Made by a program: the position numbers and the translations under genes. The notes below the pieces were generated by a model, which saw nothing but the letters and a program-made list of their open reading frames with translations, was not told where the DNA came from and ran no database searches. This document shows, piece by piece, positions 23,595 to 33,308 of a stretch of 56,667 nucleotides of DNA. This stretch comes from Actinomycetes bacterium. Lineage in GTDB: Bacteria; Actinomycetota; Coriobacteriia; Anaerosomatales; Anaerosomataceae. How positions within the stretch are numbered: the first letter of the stretch is position 1; each line of letters begins with the position of its first letter. The stretch is from positions 1 to 56,667 of the forward strand of contig JALHJB010000016.1 of NCBI GenBank assembly GCA_022839745.1, read 5' to 3'.

Positions 23595-24888
23595 CGGTCA
23601 CCTCTCCGATCAGATCGTAGCCGAGCGAATCGGTGATCGCGAGCTCAACGAACTCCCCCACGGGTACCTCGGCATCCACGAGCGTGACGCCGTCAACCTC
23701 GGGAGCCTGGCCACATGTGCGGCCAAAGAGCTCGCCGTCCTCGTCGACGCCTTCGATCAGGACCCTCTGCCGGGTGCCTACGAACGCGGCGGCCCGCGCG
23801 AAGCCGATGGCGTCGGCTATGTCACGGACGCGCTGGGCGCGATCCTCGGCAACCGCGGGATCCACCTGGTCCGGGAGCGAGGCCGCCACGGTGCCCTCCT
23901 CGGCCGAGTAGGTGAAGACGCCCACATAGTTGAGCTCGGCCTCGGCGAGGAACTCCTCAAGAACGCGGGCGTCGTTCTCGGTCTCGCCCGGGAAGCCGGT
24001 CATGATGGTGGTACGGAGCACGGCGCCGGGAAGCGCAGACCGAACCCGCCTGATGAGCGCGAGATGCGAGGCCGCGTCTCCGGTGCGACCCATGGCATCA
24101 AGCACGGGCCCGGAGGCGTGTTGGAGCGGGAGGTCGAGGTACCGGCAGACGTGCGTGGCGCTTGCAAGCGTGTCGAGCAGCGCGTCGGTGACACCATCGG
24201 GCTGGACATACATCAAGCGGAGCCGGAAGTCCCCGTCGAGCGCGTCGAGGCGGCGCACGAGCGCCGCAAGGTCCTCCCCGGGCGACAGGTCCGCACCGTA
24301 CGATGCGATGTCCTGGCCAACGAGGACGAGCTCGCGCGCACCGTGGTCGATCAGCCAACGGGCCTCATCAACGAGCGCATTCAGCGGAGCCGACACGAAG
24401 GGCCCACGGATCGCGGGGATGGTGCAGTAGGCGCACCTGCGGTCGCATCCCTCGCTCACCTTGAGGTACGCGGTGCTGCCGGGAACCAGGCGGCCGGGGC
24501 CCGGAGCGGGCTGGGCGGGGCTGCCGAGCAGGTCCTCGAGTGTGACGAGCAGCTCGCCCTCGGCGGTCACGGGCAGGAATGCATCGGCCTCGGAGAGCGC
24601 GTCGCGCAAGTCGTCGCCGTAGCGGGACGGAAGGCAGCCGGCCACGACGATGCGACGACCCTGGCGCGCCGGTCGCCACTCCGTGTGGAGCGCGAAGAAC
24701 TCGGCGATGGCCTCCTCGGCAGCTGGCTGGATGAACGCGCACGTGTTCAGCACCACCGCATCGGCCTCGGCGACGTCGTCTACCAGGCGGTATGCGGAGG
24801 CCGAGACGGCCGCTGCCATGCGATCCGTGTCGACTTCGTTCTTGGGGCAGCCGAGCGTGACGAACGCGATGGCGGGAACCTCAGGCAC
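23587..24888 (-). CDS. rimO: Ribosomal protein uS12 methylthiotransferase RimO
   Basis: A 433-residue radical SAM enzyme that methylthiolates an aspartate of ribosomal protein S12. The UPF0004 domain has cysteines in TLGCPKN, LNTCAFI and VAGCLPSR, and the radical SAM motif is CDRRCAYC (about 148-155). TLGCPKNEVD and QHASGPVLDAMGR are RimO-type rather than MiaB-type motifs, and a TRAM domain closes the protein. The GTG at 24888 is used, 7 nt after yajQ. Within the window it is the paralogue of miaB (13660-14994). Confidence 0.94.
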   Translation of the reverse strand: MPEVPAIAFVTLGCPKNEVDTDRMAAAVSASAYRLVDDVAEADAVVLNTCAFIQPAAEEAIAEFFALHTEWRPARQGRRIVVAGCLPSRYGDDLRDALSEADAFLPVTAEGELLVTLEDLLGSPAQPAPGPGRLVPGSTAYLKVSEGCDRRCAYCTIPAIRGPFVSAPLNALVDEARWLIDHGARELVLVGQDIASYGADLSPGEDLAALVRRLDALDGDFRLRLMYVQPDGVTDALLDTLASATHVCRYLDLPLQHASGPVLDAMGRTGDAASHLALIRRVRSALPGAVLRTTIMTGFPGETENDARVLEEFLAEAELNYVGVFTYSAEEGTVAASLPDQVDPAVAEDRAQRVRDIADAIGFARAAAFVGTRQRVLIEGVDEDGELFGRTCGQAPEVDGVTLVDAEVPVGEFVELAITDSLGYDLIGEVTDA

Positions 24889-24895
24889 CGCGCGC

Positions 24896-25393
24896 CTACC
24901 GGTAGTTCACGAACTGCAGCGGGATGCCGTAGTCGTGTTCCTTGAGGAAGGCGATGACCGCCTGCAGCTCATCGCGGCTGGCCGAGAACACCCGCACCTT
25001 GTCGCCCTCGATCTGCACCTTGACCTTGAACTTCTCGTCGCGGACTTCCTTGTTGATGCGACGTGCGATCTCGGCATCGATGCCGTTGACGATCGTGCCC
25101 ACGACGCGGCTGCTGCCTCCCGAGCCGGTCTCGGTCTTGCCCCACGACACCGCCTTGAGGTCGATCGAGCGCCGGACGAGCTTTGACGCGAGGATGTCCC
25201 GCACCTGTCCGAGGACGAAGTCGCTTGGGGCGCTCACGCTCAGGGTGCCGGCCGCGCGGTCGAACGTGATGGTCGAGCCGGTGTCCTTCAGGTCGTAGCG
25301 CTGCGTCAGCTCCTTGACCGACTGCTGCACGGCGTTATCGACCTCCTGCATGTCCACCTGCGAGACGACGTCGAAACTCTGGTCTTTGGCCAT
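24896..25393 (-). CDS. YajQ-family nucleotide/c-di-GMP-binding protein
   Basis: A 165-residue protein of the YajQ (UPF0234) family with two ferredoxin-like domains. It opens MAKDQSFDVVSQVDMQEV and shows LTQRYDLKDT, RRSIDLKA and VKVQIEGDKVRV. Members bind c-di-GMP or nucleotides and, in Xanthomonas, act with a LysR-type regulator; the general function is unsettled. It lies between rodZ and rimO. Together with a PgaC/PgaD pair elsewhere in the window, this is a second possible c-di-GMP-related gene. Confidence 0.9.
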   Translation of the reverse strand: MAKDQSFDVVSQVDMQEVDNAVQQSVKELTQRYDLKDTGSTITFDRAAGTLSVSAPSDFVLGQVRDILASKLVRRSIDLKAVSWGKTETGSGGSSRVVGTIVNGIDAEIARRINKEVRDEKFKVKVQIEGDKVRVFSASRDELQAVIAFLKEHDYGIPLQFVNYR

Positions 25394-25417
25394 CTGATGC
25401 TCCTATCGGTCGAGCGC

Positions 25418-26185
25418 CTACTCTTCAGTGGCGCTGAGGGTCACTTCGGCGATCCCGTCGGTAGCCGGGGGGAACTCGACGGTGTTTCCGTCCCGCGTCA
25501 CCGTGACCGCGGTGGGCTTCCCGGCGCGGATGACCGCCGAGGTCCCGACGGTCCAGGACTTGGGCTCCCCACCGGGCAGCGTTCCCTCGTAGGCCACGAG
25601 CCCATCGACGAGGACCCGCACCCAGGAGGAATCGCCGGGTGCAACGGACACGGTCAGCGCGAACGCGCCTTCCGGCACGTCTATGGGTGTGTTCGTGGCC
25701 TCTCCGACGGCGGACGTTTCAGTGGAACCGCTGCCAGGAGCCACGGGCGTGGATGTGGTCTCCGGTGCCAGCGGCGGCGGTGTGTCGTCCCGGCCGGCGA
25801 GTGCGGAGATACCCCAGAGCGCAAGGACGACCAGAAGCACCGCGCCCACTACGGCGATGATCGCCTTGGAGGGGATCGCGTGGAGCTCGTGACGATGCGG
25901 CACGAGCTGCTGGTCCGGAATCTGGTGGGCGGGCATCCGTGCCACGGGAGACACGGCAGCGATATCCTTCTGGTACTCCTCAAGCAGCGGACCCGCGTCG
26001 ATCCCGAGCACCTGGGCGTAGTTCTGGATGTAGCCCTTCACATACGGCGGCGCAGGCAGTTCTTCCCATCGCTCGTTCTCGAGGGCTTCGAGCATACGAC
26101 CCATGATCTTGGTGGCGTCCACGATCTCGGCAAGCGTCTTGGCTTGCGATCGACGCTCAGCGGCAAGCTTCTTACCGACCGGCAT
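25418..26185 (-). CDS. RodZ-like cell-shape protein (HTH, single TM, DUF4115)
   Basis: A 255-residue bitopic protein. Residues about 5-75 are the RodZ helix-turn-helix domain (TLAEIVDATKI....YVKGYIQNYAQVLGID), a membrane helix runs about 106-128, a Pro/Thr/Ser-rich linker about 131-165 and a beta-rich extracytoplasmic DUF4115-type domain follows (about 165-255, including SSWVRVLVDG). RodZ links MreB to the elongation machinery. It lies directly after ftsK in the transcript, as ymfM does near spoIIIE in Bacillus. mreB itself is not in the window. The ATG at 26185 is preceded by GGGGTG. Confidence 0.85.
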   Translation of the reverse strand: MPVGKKLAAERRSQAKTLAEIVDATKIMGRMLEALENERWEELPAPPYVKGYIQNYAQVLGIDAGPLLEEYQKDIAAVSPVARMPAHQIPDQQLVPHRHELHAIPSKAIIAVVGAVLLVVLALWGISALAGRDDTPPPLAPETTSTPVAPGSGSTETSAVGEATNTPIDVPEGAFALTVSVAPGDSSWVRVLVDGLVAYEGTLPGGEPKSWTVGTSAVIRAGKPTAVTVTRDGNTVEFPPATDGIAEVTLSATEE

Positions 26186-26202
26186 GACGACACCCCATCG
26201 CT

Positions 26203-28464
26203 CTACTCATCATCGGCCCGCTCTTCGCGCTCGAAATGCTTCAGGGACTCGAGCTCGCCCACGTCCACGAGCACTTCACGTGGCCTGCTTCCGTCGGGCT
26301 GGCCCACGATGCCCTTCGCCTCGAGCATGTCCATGATGCGGCCGGCACGAGCATACCCGACCTTGAGCCGTCGTTGCAGCAGCGACGTGGATCCCATGCC
26401 GCTGGTGACCACGATGTCAGCGGCCTCCCACACGAGCGGGTCGTCGTCCGCGTCGCTGTCGAGCGACCCGGTGGAACCAGTCACCTTCAGGTGCAGGATC
26501 TCCTCGTGGTAGTCGGGTTCCGCTTGTGCCTTGACATGCTCGACAACGGCGTTGATCTCTTCCTCGGACACATATGCGCCCTGGATGCGGTGCGGTTTCG
26601 GCCAGGCGGGAGTGGAGAACAACATATCGCCCAATCCGATGAGCTTCTCGGCACCAGGCTGGTCCAGGATGACGCGGCTGTCGATGCCGGAGGACACGGC
26701 AAACGCGATTCGGTTGGTGATGTTCGCCTTGATGAGCCCCGTGATGATGTCTGTGGAGGGGCGCTGGGTGGCGACGATCAGATGGATGCCGGCCGCACGT
26801 GCGAGCTGCGCGATCCGGCAGATCGCGTCCTCGACCTCCTTGGCTGCGATCATCATGAGGTCAGCCAACTCGTCGATGATGATGACAAGGTACGGCAGCT
26901 CGGTCTCTCCCTCGGCGCCTTTGCCGTCCCTGATGGCCGCGTTGTACTGGGAGATGTTGCGCGCGCCGACCTTCTGAAGCTTCTTGAGGCGGTTCTCCAT
27001 CTCTCCCACCGCCCAATGCAGTGCCGAGGCGGCCTCCTTCGCCTCGGTCACGACCGGGACGTACAGGTGCGGGACGCCGTTGTAGAGGTTGAGCTCGATG
27101 CGCTTGGGGTCGATGAGTATGAGCCTGACTTCGGCGGGAGTGGCCCGCATGAGGATCGACATGATGAGCGAGTTGATGCAGACGGACTTGCCGGTGCCGG
27201 TGGAGCCGGCGATCAACAGGTGCGGCATCGACGCCAGGTCGGCCGCGACGTTCTCGCCGGCCACGTCCTTGCCGATCGCGAGCATGAGCGGACGGGGATC
27301 GGCCACCAGGCCGCTGTGCAGCACGTCGCCGAGCGTGACGGTGGCACGACCGGCGTTGGGGACCTCGACACCCACGTAGCTCTTGCCGGGGATCGGCGCG
27401 AGTATGCGGATGGTGGGGGCGGCGAGCGACAGGGCGAGGTCGTCGGACAGCGAGGTGACGCGGTTCACCTTCACGCCCTTGGCGATCTCGACTTCGAACA
27501 TCGTGACCGTGGGGCCTGGGATCCAGTTGACCACACGTGCGGGTATGTCGAAGGTGGCGAAGGTCTGCTCGATGAGGCTCGCGGTGTGCCGCAACTCCTT
27601 CTCCGATGCGCGATGCGCGGCCGCACTGTCGGGTGTGCGCCTGAGCTTGGCCAGCCCGGGGAGCTCGAAGCCCTCGAGCGCGCGCGGCGCCAGCGATGCC
27701 GGGGCCGGAAGCGTTGGCCGGGACGCCTGCGGGTCGGGCGCCTTGGCGCCACGCCTGGGCCGTTCGGCAGGCCGGGATGACGTGACCGGCTTGAGCCGGT
27801 CTTCGTCCTCGAAGTCCTGCAGCGGGATGGTCTTGGCGGCGCGACGCCGGTCAGCCGGCAGCACCGGCGCGGGCTCTTCCATCGGACGCCTGAAGAAGCC
27901 TCGCACGGAGTCGAGGATCTCGGTGATCGAGAGTCCGGCTACCACGAGGCCCACGAGTGCGAGCGCACCTGAGATCACGTAGGCGATGGGTGCGCCGAGC
28001 AGGCCGCGGAGCGCCCAGGCGACGGCGCCCCCCACGTATCCCCCGCTCGCGACGACGGTCTCATGCTCCCACTGGAGAGCGGGTTCATTGCCGATGGCGA
28101 CCGCGCCGAGCACCGCGATGAGGAACAGGCCGAGGCCGAGTCCCACGCGCAGCTCGTCGATGCGGATCGAGCTCAGGAAGAACGTGACCGCCCAGAGGAT
28201 GACCAGCACGGGTATCGCGTACGCGCCGATCCCGAAGCCCGCACGCAGGAGCCCGCTCACGGCTTCAGGGATGACGCCGGAGGTGCTCGTGTACACGGAG
28301 ATGCCGAGCGCGACCGCGAACGCCGCCAGCAGGATGCCGACTATCTCGTGACGGCTATCGTCGTCGAGCACCGGCTGGGGTGCGGACGGTTGCTGGCGCG
28401 AGCGGGCACCGGTCTTCTTGGCCGGGGCGCCGCGTTGCGTCTTCCGTGTTGTGCGGCTCGGCAT
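26203..28464 (-). CDS. ftsK: DNA translocase FtsK/SpoIIIE
   Basis: A 753-residue septal DNA pump. Four to five N-terminal membrane helices (about 42-180) anchor it, then a Pro/Arg-rich linker (about 190-290) leads to the motor. The alpha/beta motor has the Walker A AGSTGTGKSVC, Walker B LVIIIDELADLMM and RPSTDIITG. The C-terminal winged-helix gamma domain (GMGSTSLLQRRLKVGYARAGRIMD) reads the orienting DNA sequences. The ATG at 28464 with GGAG 8 nt upstream is preferred over upstream codons overlapping uppP. The gene is followed by rodZ, so division and shape genes are together. Confidence 0.96.
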   Translation of the reverse strand: MPSRTTRKTQRGAPAKKTGARSRQQPSAPQPVLDDDSRHEIVGILLAAFAVALGISVYTSTSGVIPEAVSGLLRAGFGIGAYAIPVLVILWAVTFFLSSIRIDELRVGLGLGLFLIAVLGAVAIGNEPALQWEHETVVASGGYVGGAVAWALRGLLGAPIAYVISGALALVGLVVAGLSITEILDSVRGFFRRPMEEPAPVLPADRRRAAKTIPLQDFEDEDRLKPVTSSRPAERPRRGAKAPDPQASRPTLPAPASLAPRALEGFELPGLAKLRRTPDSAAAHRASEKELRHTASLIEQTFATFDIPARVVNWIPGPTVTMFEVEIAKGVKVNRVTSLSDDLALSLAAPTIRILAPIPGKSYVGVEVPNAGRATVTLGDVLHSGLVADPRPLMLAIGKDVAGENVAADLASMPHLLIAGSTGTGKSVCINSLIMSILMRATPAEVRLILIDPKRIELNLYNGVPHLYVPVVTEAKEAASALHWAVGEMENRLKKLQKVGARNISQYNAAIRDGKGAEGETELPYLVIIIDELADLMMIAAKEVEDAICRIAQLARAAGIHLIVATQRPSTDIITGLIKANITNRIAFAVSSGIDSRVILDQPGAEKLIGLGDMLFSTPAWPKPHRIQGAYVSEEEINAVVEHVKAQAEPDYHEEILHLKVTGSTGSLDSDADDDPLVWEAADIVVTSGMGSTSLLQRRLKVGYARAGRIMDMLEAKGIVGQPDGSRPREVLVDVGELESLKHFEREERADDE

Positions 28465-28483
28465 GCGGGTCTCCTCGTGAGCG

Positions 28484-29314
28484 CTAGAACAGGATGCGTG
28501 CGACCAGTATCGCGGTACCCACGACCGCGGTGTAGATGGCGAAGGCCGCCAGCGAGTGCTTCCGCACATAGGGTAGCAGGAGCGAGATGGCTCCGTAGCC
28601 CACGAGCGCCGTGGTGATCAGCCCCGCCGCGAGCGGGCCGGCGGGAGGCAGCGTCTCTCCGCCGACGATCACGTCGAGCAGGATCTTCTTGGAGGTCGCC
28701 GCAAAGATGATGGGGATCGACAGCAGGAACGAGAACCGGGCGGCCTCTTCGCGCTTGATCCCCAGACCCACGCCGGCAGCGATGGTCGTACCCGAGCGGG
28801 ACAGCCCGGGTGCCACGGCAAACGCCTGGGCCACGCCGATCAAGAGCGCCTGCTTGAGCGGGATCTCCTCGGCGGTCTCCACCGAGTGCGTGCTGCGCCG
28901 GGCAAAGACCTCGGCAAGCGTGAGCAGGATAGCGGTGAGCACGAGAAACGCGCCGGTCACCGTGACCTGCGAGGACATCGGGAGCGTCTCCACGCCCTCC
29001 ACGAGCGGCTCGAGCGCCAGCGCGATCAGGGCGCTCGGGATGGTGGCGGCGATGATGAGCCACGCCAACCGGCGTTCGCGCGCGAGCGCTTCGTCCTTTG
29101 AGAGCAGCCCTCGGGCGAGGCTCCACACGTCACGCCGGAAGTAGGTGACCGTTGCGAGCAGGGTCGCCGCATGCAGCACCACATCGAAGCCGAGGCCGAA
29201 TCGCTGCCACCCGAACAGCCACGGCACGAGGATGAGGTGCCCGTCGCTTGAGATCGGGAGGAACTCGGTGATGCCCTGGGTGACGCCAAGGACTACCGCT
29301 TCAAGAATGCCCAC
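28484..29314 (-). CDS. uppP: Undecaprenyl-diphosphatase (UppP/BacA)
   Basis: A 276-residue polytopic membrane phosphatase that recycles undecaprenyl pyrophosphate to the monophosphate carrier used in peptidoglycan synthesis. The first signature is GVTQGITEFLPISSDGHL with the catalytic Glu and Ser, and the second is PGLSRSGTTI (about 163-172). About eight membrane helices are visible. The GTG at 29314 overlaps the last base of the rnj stop codon (TAGTG), with GGAGG 4-5 nt upstream. UppS, which makes the lipid, is encoded at 52477-53259. Confidence 0.95.
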   Translation of the reverse strand: MGILEAVVLGVTQGITEFLPISSDGHLILVPWLFGWQRFGLGFDVVLHAATLLATVTYFRRDVWSLARGLLSKDEALARERRLAWLIIAATIPSALIALALEPLVEGVETLPMSSQVTVTGAFLVLTAILLTLAEVFARRSTHSVETAEEIPLKQALLIGVAQAFAVAPGLSRSGTTIAAGVGLGIKREEAARFSFLLSIPIIFAATSKKILLDVIVGGETLPPAGPLAAGLITTALVGYGAISLLLPYVRKHSLAAFAIYTAVVGTAILVARILF

Positions 29315-30987
29315 TAGACCTCCATGACTATCGGGATGATCATCGGCCGGCGCCGGGCCGACTCCCAGATGTACTGCGACACCGCGTCGTGCAGCGCCTT
29401 CTTGACCACGCTGTTGTCGGTGACACCTTCAGATGCGGTGCGCTTGAGGACCTTCTCCACACGCCCGCGCACGGCGTTCAGCGCCTCGGCGGTGTCTGCG
29501 CCGAGCACGAGACCGCGCGTGACGAGCTCCACCTCGCCGGCGACCGCGCCGGTGCGCGAGTCGATCGCCACCACGATGAGCGCGAACCCGTCGCTCGAGA
29601 GCAGCTGGCGATCGCGAAGCACGACCTGGCTGAGATCGCCCACGGTCAGGCCATCGACATATACGACGCCGGAGGCCACCTGCTGACCGGGGTGAACGCC
29701 CGACTCGTCGATCTCCAGGCAGTCGCCGTTGTCGAGGACGAAGATGTTCTCATCGGGGATGCCCACCGCTCGGGCGAGGTCGCGATGTGCGTGCAGGTGG
29801 CGCATCTCACCATGGATCGGCATGACATACTGCGGCTTCACGAGGTTCAGCATGAGCTTGAGTTCCTCGGCTGCGGCGTGACCCGAGACGTGGACCCGCG
29901 CGACGCCCTTGTGGACCACCGTGGCGCCAGCCTTGTAGAGGCGATTCATCACCCGGCTGACGGCCTTCTCGTTGCCCGGGACCGGCGTGGCCGAGATCAC
30001 CACGGTGTCCCCCGCCTCGATCTTGACGGTCTTGTGCCCGCCGTTCGCGATGCGTGCGAGCGCCGAGAGTGGTTCCCCCTGGCTCCCGGTGCACAGCACC
30101 ACGACCTTGTCGGCGGGCAGATCGCCCATCGCATACGCGTCCACGATGTCGTCGTCTTTGATGTGCAGATAGCCGAGCTCGCGCGCGATCTTCGTGATGT
30201 TCACCATCGACCGGCCCGTGACCACGACTTTGCGGCCGCACGCTACCGCCGCGTCACAGACCTGCTGCACGCGGTGCACGTGCGAGGCGAACGACGCCAC
30301 GATGATGCGCTGCTCGGCTGACGCGAAGATCGTGCGCAGCGAGGCGCCCACCTCGGCCTCCGACGGCGTATGGCCGGGGCTCTCGGCGCCCGTGGAGTCG
30401 CTCATCATGAGCGTGACGCCCTGCTTCGCGGCACGCGCGAGGCCGGCGTAGTCGGTGAACCTGCCATCGATGGGCGTCTGGTCGAGCTTGAAGTCGCCCG
30501 TGTGCAGCACCGAGCCGACGGGGGTGCGCACGTACACTGCCACGCCGTCGGGGATGGAGTGGTTCACGGCGAAGAAGTCGAGCCCGAACATGCCGAGATT
30601 CACATGCCCGCCGGGTCTGATCTCGCGCAGCTTCGGCCGCTTGATGCGGTGCTCCTCGAGCTTGCCCGCGATGATGCCGAGGGTGAGCTTGGTGCCGAGC
30701 ACCGGTACCGGTGTGCCGAGATCCTTCAGGAGATACGGCAGGGCCCCGGTGTGGTCCTCGTGGCCGTGGGTGATGATGATGCCGCGCAGCTTCTCTTTGC
30801 GCTGCAGGATGTAGCTGTAGTCGGGCAGGATGAGATCGATGCCCGGGTGGTCGTCGTCGGGGAACATCAGTCCGGCGTCGATCACAAGCATGTCGTTCCC
30901 GAGCTCGAGAACGGTCATGTTCTTGCCGATGCCATCGAGTCCGCCGAGCGGGATGACGCGGAGGCGGTTCTTCTTGGAGGATGTCAT
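29314..30987 (-). CDS. rnj: Ribonuclease J
   Basis: A 557-residue metallo-beta-lactamase/beta-CASP nuclease with 5'-to-3' exo- and endoribonuclease activity on RNA. The N-terminus reads LRVIPLGGLDGIGKN, the metal motif is THGHEDHTGA (about 73-82), followed by HTGDFKLDQ, the beta-CASP SFASHVHR, HVSGHAA and PIHGE motifs and a C-terminal dimerisation domain. The ATG at 30987 has AAGGAG about 16 nt upstream, which is long. It follows dapA, as in Bacillus where an RNase J gene follows dapA. It shares one base with uppP. Confidence 0.95.
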   Translation of the reverse strand: MTSSKKNRLRVIPLGGLDGIGKNMTVLELGNDMLVIDAGLMFPDDDHPGIDLILPDYSYILQRKEKLRGIIITHGHEDHTGALPYLLKDLGTPVPVLGTKLTLGIIAGKLEEHRIKRPKLREIRPGGHVNLGMFGLDFFAVNHSIPDGVAVYVRTPVGSVLHTGDFKLDQTPIDGRFTDYAGLARAAKQGVTLMMSDSTGAESPGHTPSEAEVGASLRTIFASAEQRIIVASFASHVHRVQQVCDAAVACGRKVVVTGRSMVNITKIARELGYLHIKDDDIVDAYAMGDLPADKVVVLCTGSQGEPLSALARIANGGHKTVKIEAGDTVVISATPVPGNEKAVSRVMNRLYKAGATVVHKGVARVHVSGHAAAEELKLMLNLVKPQYVMPIHGEMRHLHAHRDLARAVGIPDENIFVLDNGDCLEIDESGVHPGQQVASGVVYVDGLTVGDLSQVVLRDRQLLSSDGFALIVVAIDSRTGAVAGEVELVTRGLVLGADTAEALNAVRGRVEKVLKRTASEGVTDNSVVKKALHDAVSQYIWESARRRPMIIPIVMEV

Positions 30988-31069
30988 ACGCTGCTGTGTG
31001 TGCTCCTTATCGTGTCAGGGTACGTGTGGGGCGTGCGGGTGGTGCAACGCGGTCTCGAAAGAGCGCGCT

Positions 31070-31966
31070 TCAGTCGTTCAGGAGGCCAAGGTGACCGAGG
31101 ATGCGGCTCATCTCGGCGGTCTGTTCGGGCGCTGCCGGGATGAGCGGCAGGCGGCATTCACCCACCGGGAACCCGACAAGCTCGAGCGCCTTCTTGACCA
31201 TGATCGGGTTCGCGGTCATGAACAGCGCCTTGAAGAGCGGCATGAGCCCCAGATGGGTCTTGAGGGCCCGGGTGTGGTCGCCGGTCGCCTGCGCCGAGAG
31301 CATCTCAGCAAGCTGCGGGCCGGCGACGTGCGATGCGACCGAGATCACGCCAGTGGCGCCAAGGCCCATCATCGGCAGCGTGTCTTCGTCGTTGCCCGAG
31401 AGCACCTCGAAGCCGTGGGGCGCCCCGTCTATGATCGCAGCGATCTGCGTGAGGTTCGACGACGCTTCTTTGACAGCGACGATGTTCTCGAAATCGGCCG
31501 CGAGACGGAGCGTGGTGGATGCCTCGAGGTTCACGACCGAACGGCCCGGGATGTTGTACAGGATGACCGGCACATCCACGGCGCTGGCGATCGCCCCGAA
31601 GTGGCGGTACAGGCCTTCCTGCGGCGGCTTGTTGTAGTACGGCACCACGGCCATGACGCCGTCGACACCGAGGCCGACAACCTTGCGGGCGAACGCGACC
31701 GAATCGTCCGTGCAGTTGTCACCTGCGTTGGCGATGACCGGGGCCGAACCGTCGACCGCTTCGAGCACAGCTTCGAACAAGCGCATCTTGTCGTCGTAGT
31801 AGACCGTGGGCGATTCGCCGGTGGTGCCGCAAACGACGAGCGCTTCGGTGCCCTGGTCGAGCAGGCGAAGCGCGAGCTCCTGTGCGCGCGGCAGGTCGAG
31901 CTCACCCTCGGCGGTGAACGGCGTTACCATTGCGGTGAGGAGCCGCCCGAAGCGAGGCTCGGTCAT
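31070..31966 (-). CDS. dapA: 4-hydroxy-tetrahydrodipicolinate synthase (DapA)
   Basis: A 298-residue aldolase-type enzyme condensing pyruvate with aspartate semialdehyde. The signatures are LLTAMVTPF, CGTTGESPTV (substrate Thr-Thr pair), PYYNKPPQEGLYRHF (Tyr of the catalytic triad), ILYNIPGR and the Schiff-base lysine in VAVKEASSN. The ATG at 31966 follows AGGGGG with about 10 nt. It is 124 nt after lysC, so it may have extra control, but no clear promoter was identified. Its product is used by DapB, encoded two genes upstream. Confidence 0.96.
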   Translation of the reverse strand: MTEPRFGRLLTAMVTPFTAEGELDLPRAQELALRLLDQGTEALVVCGTTGESPTVYYDDKMRLFEAVLEAVDGSAPVIANAGDNCTDDSVAFARKVVGLGVDGVMAVVPYYNKPPQEGLYRHFGAIASAVDVPVILYNIPGRSVVNLEASTTLRLAADFENIVAVKEASSNLTQIAAIIDGAPHGFEVLSGNDEDTLPMMGLGATGVISVASHVAGPQLAEMLSAQATGDHTRALKTHLGLMPLFKALFMTANPIMVKKALELVGFPVGECRLPLIPAAPEQTAEMSRILGHLGLLND

Positions 31967-32090
31967 GATGGGTCGCCCCCTAGCGTCAAAGGCGTTGTCC
32001 GGACGCCTGGATGTGTACGTGTCTATCCGCAGTATTGTGCCATATCGCGCCGACATTTCGGCACGTGGGTTACCGAGGGGTTGCCCCACC

Positions 32091-33308
32091 TCAGGCGTCG
32101 AGGCCGAATCCCTGGTGCAGCGCGGCCACGGCGGCGTGTGTCTCATCGGCGGGAACCAGGGCGGATATCGTGGTGTGGCTGTCCGCTGCCTGCAGGATAT
32201 GCACACCGGCCCGCGCGAGATGTTCAGCCATCGCGGCCATCACACCGGGTACGCCGTGCATCCCCGCACCCACCAGTGTCACCTTGGCCAGCCCGTTGCG
32301 GACCGTGAACGGCATTCCAAGGCGCCGCAGCACCTCGGCGGCGGTAGAGACCCTGTCTTCGGCGACCGTGAACACGAGCGAGTCGCCGACCGGCGTGAAC
32401 ATGTCGAGCGATACGTCGGCCTGCGCCATGCTGCGGTAGACGTCGGTCTGCGCGCGCATGTGCTCCGCGGAGCCCTCAGCCCCGGGGAGCGTGGCCGTGA
32501 AGCGCGCGATGCCCTCTGAGTGGGATACGGCGGTGGCCACGCCCGCTGGCGCGTAGGTGCGCATGTCGGCGACCCGGGTACCGGCCCCGTCGCTGAACGT
32601 GTTCCTGACACGGAGGTCGAGACCGCTTTTCAGCGCGAACTCGGCGGCCGGCGTGTGCACGACCTTGCTGCCGTGCTGGGCCATCTGGAAGAGCTCCTCG
32701 GCCCCGATCTCCTGCAGCACGGCGGCGGCATCGCACGTTCGCGGGTCGGCGGACATGACGCCGTCCACGTCGGTGTAGATCTCCACGGCCGTGGCTCCGA
32801 GCGCAACGCCCAGGGCACACGCGCTGGTGTCGCTGCCGCCCCTGCCGAGCGTGGTGGTCGAGCCGTCGGGAGCGACTCCCTGGAATCCAGCGACGACCGG
32901 AACGTGGCCAGCGGCGACGGCGGCCGTGATCGCAGACGGGTCGACGCCGGTGATCCGGGCGCAACCGAAGTGGTCATCGGTATAGATGCCGGCTTGCGCG
33001 CCGGAAAACGACATCGCGTCCACGCCGGCCGCACGCAGGTGCGCGGCGACCACCACGGCCGAGATCAGTTCACCGGCGCTCGCGAGCAGGTCGCTCTCGC
33101 GCGGAGTCACCGGAAGCCCATCGAGCAGCGTCAGGAGCGTGTCGGTGGCGTACGGGGCCCCCTTTCGCCCCATGGCCGAGACGACCACCACGGGGGCGGA
33201 CCCGAGCTCTTGCGCGGCCAGCACACGGCGCGCAAGCGCGGAGCGTCCCCGCTCGTCGGCGACCGATGTGCCGCCGAACTTCATCACGATGATGGGGCGC
33301 TCGCTCAT
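32091..33308 (-). CDS. lysC: Aspartate kinase
   Basis: A 405-residue kinase starting the aspartate family pathway. The N-terminal kinase domain has KFGGTSVAD, SGAQAGIYTD, TLGRGGSDTSA and TDVDGVMSADPR. Two ACT domains follow (about 262-330 and 340-405) and would mediate feedback by lysine or threonine. The length and position between dapB and dapA match the DapG/LysC class. The ATG overlaps the dapB stop codon as ATGA, so dapB and lysC are translationally coupled. Which amino acid inhibits it cannot be read from the sequence. Confidence 0.95.
   Translation of the reverse strand: MSERPIIVMKFGGTSVADERGRSALARRVLAAQELGSAPVVVVSAMGRKGAPYATDTLLTLLDGLPVTPRESDLLASAGELISAVVVAAHLRAAGVDAMSFSGAQAGIYTDDHFGCARITGVDPSAITAAVAAGHVPVVAGFQGVAPDGSTTTLGRGGSDTSACALGVALGATAVEIYTDVDGVMSADPRTCDAAAVLQEIGAEELFQMAQHGSKVVHTPAAEFALKSGLDLRVRNTFSDGAGTRVADMRTYAPAGVATAVSHSEGIARFTATLPGAEGSAEHMRAQTDVYRSMAQADVSLDMFTPVGDSLVFTVAEDRVSTAAEVLRRLGMPFTVRNGLAKVTLVGAGMHGVPGVMAAMAEHLARAGVHILQAADSHTTISALVPADETHAAVAALHQGFGLDA

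Noticed and set aside
24738..24751. ACGTGTTC stretch resembling a LexA box arm inside rimO
   Set aside because: Only one half-site matches and it lies within the coding sequence far from any promoter.
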